NCBI GenBank assembly: GCA_017440425.1
Contig: JAFSHJ010000154.1
Coordinates: 1 to 9,984, forward strand
DNA length: 9,984 nt
Reading direction: 5' to 3'
Origin: Oscillospiraceae bacterium
GTDB lineage: Bacteria > Bacillota > Clostridia > Oscillospirales > Ruminococcaceae
The translations under genes were made by a program, and so were the position numbers. The notes beneath the pieces were generated by a model. The model had not been told where the DNA came from and ran no database searches. It worked only from the letters and a program-made list of their open reading frames with translations. This document shows, in pieces, positions 1 through 6,037 of this stretch (position 1 is the stretch's first letter; each line of letters begins with the position of its first letter).

Positions 1-30
1 ACGGGAAAACCGAAGGATCGCAAAGCCGTG

Positions 31-86
31 CCGGTGCAGGATGCAGACGACCTTTGAGTCTCTGCAGTAAAGTGAGGCAGGACCGG
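31..86. other. Partial inverted-repeat structure at window edge
   Basis: This stretch holds a hairpin with arms tgcaga (42-47) and tctgca (61-66), extended by gac (49-51) with gtc (58-60). Around it, ccggt (31-35) can pair with accgg (82-86). It sits directly beside the larger palindromic element at 88-197 and may be part of the same structured DNA or RNA continuing beyond the left edge. No open reading frame of note crosses it. Strand and function cannot be decided from the sequence. Confidence 0.35.
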
Positions 87-87
87 A

Positions 88-197
88 ACAACCCACCGGG
101 TGACGGGAGCCGCCATTTCGGAGAAATGGCGAAGCGAAATTGCAGAGCAATTCCGCTTGGTGGCATTGCCACCGCTCCCGACACCCGTTGGGCTTGT
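88..197. repeat. Nested palindromic element folding as a closed four-way junction
   Basis: The outer arm pairs 88-95 with 189-197 (acaaccca against tgggcttgt, one bulged base), 97-102 with 182-187 (cgggtg/cacccg) and 104-110 with 174-180 (cgggagc/gctcccg). Inside it three hairpins follow each other with no unpaired linker: 111-119 with 123-131 (9 bp, 3-nt loop); 132-143 with 147-158 (aagcg and aattgc arms, one mismatch); and 159-164 with 168-173 (ggtggc/gccacc, loop att). The element lies just past the ABC operon. It could be a REP- or MITE-like interspersed repeat, or part of a structured non-coding RNA. I do not recognise a named RNA family. The pairing is directly visible; the role is unknown. 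Confidence 0.6.
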
Positions 198-217
198 CCC
201 GCCCGTCGGCGCGCAAC

Positions 218-250
218 AAAATTGCGCCACCGCAGAATGCGTGGGCGCAA
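218..250 (-). terminator. Probable intrinsic terminator of the ABC exporter operon
   Basis: Read leftward, the stem ttgcgcc/ggcgcaa (244-250 with 222-228) continues after a 2x2 internal loop as cgca/tgcg (238-241 with 231-234) around a 3-nt loop. It is followed at once by TTTTGTT (221-215). It begins 20 nt past the stop codon of the second ABC gene, where a terminator is expected. The T-run is short, and an alternative hairpin (211-216 with 222-227) competes for the same bases, so efficiency is uncertain. Confidence 0.5.
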
Positions 251-269
251 GGTTTTAAGGAGAAAGATG

Positions 270-2036
270 TCAGTGGCTTCTGGCGGTGTAGAGAGCATAG
301 TAAGCGCCCTTTTTTGCCATAAGCTCATCGTGAGTGCCTGCCTCAACAATGTTTTGGTTGTCGATGTACATGATCTTGTCGCAGTTTCGGATGGTTGAGA
401 GACGGTGTGCGATGATGAAAGAGGTGCGTCCCTCAAGCAGACGGGCAATGCCTTCCTGAACATAGACCTCGGTCTGGGTGTCGATGGAGGAGGTAGCCTC
501 ATCCAAAACGAGGATGCGGGGATCGGAGATAAGAGTGCGGGCAAAGGAGATGAGCTGCTTTTGACCCTGAGAGAGACGGCTGCCGCGCTCGTTGAGCTCG
601 GTGTTGTAGCCATCCTTCATCTCTTTTACAAAATCGTGGACGTGAACAGCCTCGCTGGCGGCAATGATCTCTTCCTCGGTGGCATCCTGCTTTCCGTAGC
701 GGATGTTGTAATCCACCGTGCCGGAGAAGATGAAGCTGTCCTGCAGCATGATTCCCATCTGCGAACGGAGAGAATTAAGCTTGATCTTGGAGATGTCGTA
801 GCCGTCAACAAGGATCTGACCCGAGTTGAGGTTGTAGAAACGGGAGAGCAGGTTGACGACGGTGGATTTACCTGCACCGGTGGGACCGACCAGCGCAACG
901 CTTTCGCCGGCTTTGACAGTGAAGCTCACGTTGTTGAGAATGATCTTGGACTCATCGTAGCTGAAAACAACGTTGCGGAATTCTACATCGCCCTTGATGG
1001 GAGGAAGCTCTACGGCATCGGGCACATCTTCAATGACAACGGGCTCGTCGAGAGTCTCAAAGATACGCTCAAGATAGGCCAAAGTGTTGATGAGGTTGTT
1101 GTAAATGTTTGCAAGGTTGGAGATAGGCTGCCAAAAACGGTCGGCATAGGAGGTCATACCCATAATGGTGCCGAAGGTCACGGCAGGACTCAGCCAAAGA
1201 ATGCCGCCGATGTAGATCATGGATGCAACCACACGGGAGATGATGGGCACGCTGTTGCCGATAAAGTTGCCGATGTAAACAGCCTTGATCCAAACCTTTC
1301 GGGCCGCCTCACAGAGGTTGGTGAAAATGGAGTAGTTTTTCTCCTGACGGGTAAAGGTCTGGGTTATCTTAACGCCGTTGATGCTCTCCTGAAGATATGC
1401 GTTGAGGTTGGAGTTTTTGTTGGAAACATCCTGCCAGGCCTTTCTCTGTGCAGGCTTTGTAGCAAGAATAATGATGAGAAGAACGGGAAGACCTGCAATA
1501 ACAAACCAGGCAAGGCGGGAATCCAGAATGAACATAAAAATTGTGATGAAAATCAGGTTGAACACTTCAAGAATAACGCCGAGAATACCGTTGGAGAGCA
1601 TATCCGATACGTTGTTGATATACTGAACAACACGGACGAGTATCTTTCCGTGGGGTCTGTCGTCGTAGTAGGAGAAGGGCAGCTTCTGCAGATGCTCGTA
1701 GAGATCCTGACGCATGTGGAAGACGATTCCCTGGCTGACCTTTACCATAATGCGGTGATAGGCCATGTTCAGCAAAAGCATGAGAACAACCAGCGAAATG
1801 TAAATGGCGGAGAGAATAATAAGCTCCTTCATATCCTTGTTGGGCACGGTGATGTCCAGAATGTGCTGGGTTATCAGCGGAAGAAGCATGGTGGAAAAGC
1901 TTGAGGTGAGGAGGAGAAACAGAGCAAGTACCATTCTGCCGGAAAACATTCGGATATATTTTCCGCTCTTTTTAAGATGCTTAAAACTAAATTCGCTTTC
2001 CAGCTTTTCGTCAATGTCAAACTTATTCCTGGCCAT
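270..2036 (-). CDS. Heterodimeric ABC exporter, second subunit (consensus Walker B, degenerate signature)
   Basis: This is a half-transporter of 588 residues: an N-terminal six-helix membrane domain (about residues 35-305) followed by a nucleotide-binding domain. In the ATPase part, Walker A is GPTGAGKST (about 384-392), the Q-loop Gln is near 432, Walker B reads ILVLDE with the catalytic Glu near 513, and the switch His lies in IAHRLS near 544. The signature reads LSQGQ instead of LSGGQ. The chosen start (MARNKF) has AGGAGG six bases upstream; an in-frame TTG at 2060 would add eight residues but lacks a good site. The start overlaps the end of the upstream ABC gene by 14 nt, indicating translational coupling and a heterodimer. 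Family members such as BmrD, LmrD and TM288 export drugs or unknown hydrophobic compounds. The substrate here cannot be read from sequence. No peptidase domain is present. Confidence 0.93.
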   Translation of the reverse strand: MARNKFDIDEKLESEFSFKHLKKSGKYIRMFSGRMVLALFLLLTSSFSTMLLPLITQHILDITVPNKDMKELIILSAIYISLVVLMLLLNMAYHRIMVKVSQGIVFHMRQDLYEHLQKLPFSYYDDRPHGKILVRVVQYINNVSDMLSNGILGVILEVFNLIFITIFMFILDSRLAWFVIAGLPVLLIIILATKPAQRKAWQDVSNKNSNLNAYLQESINGVKITQTFTRQEKNYSIFTNLCEAARKVWIKAVYIGNFIGNSVPIISRVVASMIYIGGILWLSPAVTFGTIMGMTSYADRFWQPISNLANIYNNLINTLAYLERIFETLDEPVVIEDVPDAVELPPIKGDVEFRNVVFSYDESKIILNNVSFTVKAGESVALVGPTGAGKSTVVNLLSRFYNLNSGQILVDGYDISKIKLNSLRSQMGIMLQDSFIFSGTVDYNIRYGKQDATEEEIIAASEAVHVHDFVKEMKDGYNTELNERGSRLSQGQKQLISFARTLISDPRILVLDEATSSIDTQTEVYVQEGIARLLEGRTSFIIAHRLSTIRNCDKIMYIDNQNIVEAGTHDELMAKKGAYYALYTARSH

Positions 2037-3801
2037 AATCTGCCTCCTCTCCGTCATCAACGCCGTTTTGGATGCAGTTGATATTGTAATAATAGCCTTT
2101 GTTTTTCAAAAGTTCTTCGTGGGTGCCCATTTCCTCAATGCGCTTGTTGTTGAGCACAATGATCTTGTCCGCGTGTTTAACGGAGGAGATACGCTGGGCA
2201 ATAATTATCTTAGTGCAGGGGAAGTCGAGAGAATCAAGCCCCTGCTGGATAAGCTCTTCCGTCTCCATATCAACAGCGGAGGTGGTGTCGTCCAGCACAA
2301 GGATGCGGGGCTTTATTGCAAGGGCACGGGCAAGAGCGATCCTCTGGCGCTGACCGCCGGAGAGTCCTACGCCGCGTTCGCCGATAATGGTGTCGTAGCC
2401 GTCTGTGAGTCGGTTGATAAAGTCCACCTGAGCAGTTTTTGCGCTTTTCTCAACGTCTTCCATAGAGATGGATTCGTTGCCGTAGGCAATGTTGCCCTCA
2501 ACGGTGTCGGAGAAGAGGAAAACGTCCTGGGTGGCAACGCCGAACTTGGAGCGCAGACTCTGCAGATTCCAGCGCTTTACGTTTATGCCGTCAATGGTGA
2601 TCCTTCCCTCTTTAACGTCGTAAAAACGCTCCAAAAGGTTGATGATGGTGGTTTTGCCGCTGCCGGTCTCACCCATAATTGCAACGGTCTGTCCGGGGGC
2701 AATGTCAAAGGAGATGTTTTCCAGAACAGTCTCACCCTTAAAGCGGAATGTGACGTCCTCAAAGCGGATGTGTCCCTCAAAGTCGTCGGTGAGGATAAGT
2801 CCGTCATCCTTGTTCTGAATGGTGGGGCATTGATAGTAGATCTCCATAACCTTCTCGCTGGAGGCGAAGAAACGCTGAACGTCGTTGAGCAGCGCAACAA
2901 TGGAGCCGAGGGGGCTGGCAAGAGTCCAGGACAGCATGGAAAATGCGGAGAGCTCACCTGCGGTCATCCATCCCTTGATGAGGAAAAAGCTGCCAAGCAG
3001 AGGGATGACGATTCCCATATACTGACCGCCAAAGGTGAGGGGAAGATAGAATTTGAGCCAAATTCGGTTTACCTCAAGGTTTGCATCGTAAAAAGCTTTG
3101 TTTCTTGTGCGGAAACGCTCTTTTTCGAACTCTTCGCTGGCAAAAGCTTTTACAACGCGGTTGCCCTCAATGTTTTCCTGGGCGCAGGTGTTGATATCGG
3201 AGAGTGTGTTTCGGACATCAACAAAATAGGGGCGGATCTTTTTGCCGTATACACTTGAAATAATTGCAATTATCGGGGTCACAATTACAAGAAAAACAGC
3301 AAAACGTGCGTTGATCACAAAGCTTGCGGTAATACCGCAGACAAAGAGAAGGATGCAGACAAGCAGCTGCTTGAAAAGATAAGAGATGGAGTGCCTGAGC
3401 ATATCAAGGTCACCGGTAAGACGGGTCATAATATCACCGGTGCGGAAAGAGTTGAAGAAGCCCATCTCCTGGTTTTGAATATTATTGTAAAGATATTTAC
3501 GCAAATTAAGCACAAGGTTTTGGCTGGCATGTTCTGCCAACATACCGGACCAAAAGTTTGAAGCATGAGTGATAACGGTTACTCCGATCATTGCAACCGC
3601 AACGGGAATAAGATACTCCATATTTCTTACAGTTTCGCCTGCTTCATTAACCGTTCCCACAATTACATTGTCAACAAGGATGGAGGAGAGGAAGGGGTTG
3701 ACAAGGCACAGGGCAGAAAAAAGAATGGAGAGAATAATGGAAACAACATACTGCGATCTTCCGCGATGCAGGTTTTTCCATATCCATTTAATTTGTAACA
3801 T
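2023..3801 (-). CDS. Heterodimeric ABC exporter, first subunit (degenerate Walker B and H-loop)
   Basis: This is a 592-residue half-transporter with a six-helix membrane domain (about residues 17-300) and a C-terminal ATPase domain. Visible motifs are Walker A GETGSGKTT (377-385), Q-loop Gln425, signature LSGGQ (480-484) and Walker B ILVLDD (500-505). The usual catalytic Glu is Asp505. The switch histidine is replaced by Gln536 (IAQRIS). This subunit's Walker A/B and H-loop, with the LSQGQ signature of its partner, would form the degenerate, non-hydrolysing ATP site. Its LSGGQ would complete the consensus site on the partner. The same asymmetry is known from TM287/288, LmrCD and BmrCD. The start is supported by AGGTGA four bases upstream. 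Codons 2-4 are complementary to an arm in the leader (see 3790-3916), suggesting translational control. It is the first gene of a two-gene operon. Confidence 0.93.
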   Translation of the reverse strand: MLQIKWIWKNLHRGRSQYVVSIILSILFSALCLVNPFLSSILVDNVIVGTVNEAGETVRNMEYLIPVAVAMIGVTVITHASNFWSGMLAEHASQNLVLNLRKYLYNNIQNQEMGFFNSFRTGDIMTRLTGDLDMLRHSISYLFKQLLVCILLFVCGITASFVINARFAVFLVIVTPIIAIISSVYGKKIRPYFVDVRNTLSDINTCAQENIEGNRVVKAFASEEFEKERFRTRNKAFYDANLEVNRIWLKFYLPLTFGGQYMGIVIPLLGSFFLIKGWMTAGELSAFSMLSWTLASPLGSIVALLNDVQRFFASSEKVMEIYYQCPTIQNKDDGLILTDDFEGHIRFEDVTFRFKGETVLENISFDIAPGQTVAIMGETGSGKTTIINLLERFYDVKEGRITIDGINVKRWNLQSLRSKFGVATQDVFLFSDTVEGNIAYGNESISMEDVEKSAKTAQVDFINRLTDGYDTIIGERGVGLSGGQRQRIALARALAIKPRILVLDDTTSAVDMETEELIQQGLDSLDFPCTKIIIAQRISSVKHADKIIVLNNKRIEEMGTHEELLKNKGYYYNINCIQNGVDDGEEADYGQE

Positions 3802-3916
3802 AGCATCACCTGATTATCTTTAGGACAAAAAAGTTTTTTCGGGCTGTGGATTTGTAAGTTACGAACTTTTACCGCTTTCGCGTCTTACAAATTACATTGG
3901 ACTGTCACCTCCCGTG
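3790..3916 (-). promoter_or_regulatory. Candidate attenuator leader of the ABC exporter operon
   Basis: Reading leftward, the leader starts with a strong ribosome-binding site GGGAGGTGA (3913-3905), followed by an AUG-UAA mini-ORF (3897-3892). Arm A, aatttgtaag (3893-3884), pairs with arm B, cttacaaat (3858-3850), over 9 bp. Between them is a small CGC-GAAA-GCG hairpin (3882-3873) with a GNRA-type loop. Arm A is also perfectly complementary over 9 nt to ttacaaatt (3798-3790), which is codons 2-4 of the first ABC gene. An outer pairing of cggg and gtg (3914-3911, 3908-3906) with cac and cccg (3847-3845, 3843-3840) would bury the upstream ribosome-binding site. The complementarities are seen directly; regulation by a stalled ribosome is inference, by analogy with the bmrB leader of bmrCD in Bacillus subtilis. 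Confidence 0.45.
3892..3897 (-). promoter_or_regulatory. Start-stop mini-ORF (AUG UAA) behind a strong ribosome-binding site
   Basis: An ATG directly followed by TAA lies seven bases after GGAGGTGA, an eight-base match to the anti-Shine-Dalgarno complement. It encodes no peptide beyond the initiator. A ribosome loaded here would cover arm A of the leader stem. An in-frame TTG-TAA does not follow, but a second TTG-TAA pair lies at 3890-3885 in another frame. Alternatively the purine-rich site may be fortuitous or may act in RNA pairing. Confidence 0.35.
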
Positions 3917-3935
3917 AAAAATAATTTGTTCGTAA

Positions 3936-3964
3936 AGAATACCACAATATTTTGCTTTTGTATA
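3936..3964 (-). promoter_or_regulatory. Weak candidate promoter for the ABC operon
   Basis: On the minus strand, TATACA (3964-3959) and TATTCT (3941-3936) are separated by 17 bp. Each matches four of six bases of the sigma-70/sigma-A consensus. The TG dinucleotide one base ahead of the second box makes an extended -10 element (TGGTATTCT). Transcription would then start near 3929 and give a leader of roughly 125-130 nt. The surroundings are A/T-rich, so other hexamer pairs further right are possible. Confidence 0.35.
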
Positions 3965-4052
3965 TATGTATTTTGCATATAGATTAAAAATTTTATTGGG
4001 CAAATTTTAGTTTAAAAGCAAAGGATTTTGGAGAATTAAATGTGGAGAAATG

Positions 4053-4077
4053 CCACAAAAACCGCCGGGTTTTGTGG
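4053..4077. other. Perfect 8-bp hairpin between dnaB terminator and ABC promoter
   Basis: The arms ccacaaaa (4053-4060) and ttttgtgg (4070-4077) enclose a GC-rich 9-nt centre that can add two further G-C pairs. No clear T-run follows on either strand, so it is a poor terminator candidate. Two copies of tgtggagaaa flank it (4041-4050 and 4073-4082). The GTGG of the first copy could compete for the ccac arm. Confidence 0.4.
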
Positions 4078-4094
4078 AGAAAATTACAGACAGC

Positions 4095-4134
4095 AAAAAA
4101 GTCAGCATTTGAAATTTGCCTTCAAATGCTGACT
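4095..4134 (-). terminator. Strong intrinsic terminator of the rnj-gdpP-rplI-dnaB cluster
   Basis: A perfect 14-bp stem, agtcagcatttgaa (4100-4113) with ttcaaatgctgact (4121-4134), closes a 7-nt loop. Read leftward, it is followed directly by a run of T (complement of 4095-4100). It lies about 18 nt past the dnaB stop codon. An outer pairing of 4084-4090 with 4134-4140 (ttacaga/tctgtaa) could extend it. The ABC operon beyond it therefore probably has its own promoter. Confidence 0.88.
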
Positions 4135-4151
4135 CTGTAACTTTAAAAATA

Positions 4152-5519
4152 TCAGTCTGCGTGGATGGTGTCCACCTGCTGGAAGCGGGAGTGAACGCCG
4201 TCCCAGCCGAGGTTGACGGTGGCGGTCTCGCCGTGACGGTTTTTGGCAACGATAAGCTCTGCAAGGTTGCCGTTTTCCGCATTCTGGTCGAAGTAAGCTT
4301 CACGGTGTATCATCATAACGATATCTGCGTCCTGCTCAATGGAGCCGGATTCACGCAGGTCGGAGAGCATGGGGCGCTTGTCCTGACGTCCCGCAACACC
4401 ACGGGAGAGCTGGGAACAGACGATGATGGGCACGTTGAGCTCACGGGCCATAATTTTAAGGGAGCGGGTGATGTCGGAAACCTCCTGAACACGGTTTTCA
4501 CTGCGTTTTCCGCCGGAGCCGGAGGTCATCAGCTGCAGGTAGTCGATAACCACCAGACCGAGGTCGGGGATACGGCGAAGCTTTGCCTTCATCTCCGCAA
4601 CGGTGATGCTGGAGGTGTCGTCCATGTAAATGGGAGATTTGGAGACCACCTGAATGGTCTCAATGAGGCGCACCCATTCGTTGGAGGACATCTGTCCGGT
4701 GCGGAATGCCTTGCTGGAGATGGCCGCCTGAGAGGAGAATATTTTGGAGGTGAGCTGTTCGGAGCTCATCTCAAGGGAGAACACCACAACGGTGCGTTTT
4801 TGTTCAAATGCAACGTTTGCCGCAATGTTGAGGGCGAAGGTGGTTTTGCCCATACCGGGTCGTCCCGCAACGATCAGCAGGTCGGATTTATTGAGGCCGG
4901 TGAGAATGGTGTCCAGCTCGCTGTAGCCGGTGGAGATACCGAGATATTGGTCTCTGTCCTTGCCGCTCAGCTTCTGCAGACGGTCGAAGGTGGCAAGGGC
5001 ACTCTCGCTGATGTGGGTGATGCCCTTGGTGCCCCGTCCCTGACGGATGTCGTAGACCTTCTGCTCTGCGCTGTCCAGCAGCATCTGCGCATCGCCCTGA
5101 CCGTCGGCGGCCTCCGCAATAATTTCCTGCGAAGCACGCACCAGCATACGGCCTATGTATTTATCCAGAACAATGCCCACATAAGCGTTGATGTTGGAGA
5201 TGGAGGGAACGATATCCACAAGCTGGGAGAGATACATTTTTGCATCCGCATCCGATTCAAAGATGTTTTCCGCTCTCACACGGTTGAGCACCGTGACAAA
5301 ATCCAGCGTCTCGCCGGAGAGGAACATTTTGCTCATCAAAGCAAATATCTCGGCGTGCTGTGGGCGGTAAAAGTTATCGGGGCGCAGCTGTTCAAGTATC
5401 TCGGGGAGGCAGGTGGGATCCACGAGAATGGCGCCCAGCACAGATTGCTCCGCCTCTAGGTTATAGGGGATCTTTCCGGAGATATCCGGAAGCTCGCCCG
5501 TTGGCTGCATAGACTGCAT
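4152..5519 (-). CDS. dnaB: Replicative DNA helicase DnaB
   Basis: This 455-residue protein has the usual length and layout of DnaB (called DnaC in B. subtilis), the hexameric 5'-3' helicase that unwinds the replication fork and binds primase. An N-terminal helical domain (about 18-120, starting PYNLEAEQSVLGAIL) is followed by a linker and a RecA-type ATPase domain from about 190. Visible motifs are Walker A GRPGMGKTT (219-227), Walker B VVIDYLQL (323-330), the SQLSRGV segment (369-375) and the conserved SDLRESGSIEQDAD stretch (386-399). The segment KNRHGETATVNL (426-437) is also typical. There is no intein or insertion. The start is fixed by AGGAG seven bases upstream of the ATG at 5519. The gene follows rplI by 44 nt, in an arrangement common in Firmicutes. 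Confidence 0.97.
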   Translation of the reverse strand: MQSMQPTGELPDISGKIPYNLEAEQSVLGAILVDPTCLPEILEQLRPDNFYRPQHAEIFALMSKMFLSGETLDFVTVLNRVRAENIFESDADAKMYLSQLVDIVPSISNINAYVGIVLDKYIGRMLVRASQEIIAEAADGQGDAQMLLDSAEQKVYDIRQGRGTKGITHISESALATFDRLQKLSGKDRDQYLGISTGYSELDTILTGLNKSDLLIVAGRPGMGKTTFALNIAANVAFEQKRTVVVFSLEMSSEQLTSKIFSSQAAISSKAFRTGQMSSNEWVRLIETIQVVSKSPIYMDDTSSITVAEMKAKLRRIPDLGLVVIDYLQLMTSGSGGKRSENRVQEVSDITRSLKIMARELNVPIIVCSQLSRGVAGRQDKRPMLSDLRESGSIEQDADIVMMIHREAYFDQNAENGNLAELIVAKNRHGETATVNLGWDGVHSRFQQVDTIHAD

Positions 5520-5563
5520 AACAATTCTCCTGACCGAAGTTTTTGTTGGCTTTTGGTTGTGGC

Positions 5564-6010
5564 TTATTCTTCAGCAACCACAACAAACATTTTTGCGCTT
5601 ACTCCTGCGTGAAGCTTTACAACAGCCTCAAAGGAGCCGAAGTTTTTGATATCGGAAGAGAGCTCTACCTTGCGTTTGTCAACGGCAACCTTAAAGCTCT
5701 TTTCAATGGCGTCTGCAACCTCTTTGGATGTTACGGAGCCGAAGAGTCTGCCGTTAGCGCCTGCTTTTGCGGTGATCTTAACGGATTTTCCGTCCAGCTG
5801 TTTTGCTGTGTCGCGAGCCTGCTGAAGCTCAATGGCTTCACGGCGCTTTGCAGCCTCTTCCTTGGCTTTCACTTCGCCGAGGATCTGGTTGCTTGCCTCA
5901 ACTGCAAGGCCGCGCTTGATGAGAAAGTTGCGTGCGTAACCGTCTGCAACCTCTATGATCTGTCCCTTTTTGCCGGAACCGCGTACGTCTTCTTTCAAAA
6001 GTACTTTCAT
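5564..6010 (-). CDS. rplI: 50S ribosomal protein L9
   Basis: This 148-residue protein has the normal length for bacterial L9, which binds domain V of 23S rRNA and projects from the large subunit. The N-terminal RNA-binding domain carries the family pattern from MKVLLKEDV through GKKGQIIEVADGYARNFL (about 13-30). A charged, alanine-rich connecting helix (about 45-75) and a C-terminal domain containing GRLFGSVTSKEV (about 82-93) follow. The start MKVLL is chosen because GGAGG sits eight bases upstream; an earlier in-frame ATG at 6025 would add five non-conserved residues. The gene begins 27 nt after gdpP and precedes dnaB by 44 nt, consistent with cotranscription. Confidence 0.97.
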   Translation of the reverse strand: MKVLLKEDVRGSGKKGQIIEVADGYARNFLIKRGLAVEASNQILGEVKAKEEAAKRREAIELQQARDTAKQLDGKSVKITAKAGANGRLFGSVTSKEVADAIEKSFKVAVDKRKVELSSDIKNFGSFEAVVKLHAGVSAKMFVVVAEE

Positions 6011-6037
6011 TGTGTTAACCTCCAAGTGATACGACCG

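Noticed and set aside
15..35. Sequence resembling the GCAAAGCC core of the GEMM-I c-di-GMP riboswitch on the plus strand
   Set aside because: The flanking stems and the expected downstream receptor helix are not found, and no plus-strand gene follows. The similarity is limited to a few bases at the window edge.
257..398. Plus-strand aaggag followed by ATG at 267
   Set aside because: The site looks good, but the frame is only 43 codons and runs antisense into the conserved C terminus of the ABC subunit; it is a chance frame.
2037..2060. Upstream TTG start for the second ABC subunit
   Set aside because: It lacks a ribosome-binding site, whereas the ATG at 2036 has AGGAGG at ideal spacing.
3826..3840. 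A-run/T-run palindrome (aaaaaac then tttttt, minus strand) as a leader terminator
   Set aside because: It has no GC-rich stem directly before the T-run; the nearest possible stem ends several bases earlier, so intrinsic termination is not well supported.
6011..6025. Earlier in-frame ATG for L9
   Set aside because: The conserved L9 N terminus begins at MKVLLKEDV, and the GGAGG site is correctly spaced only for the ATG at 6010.
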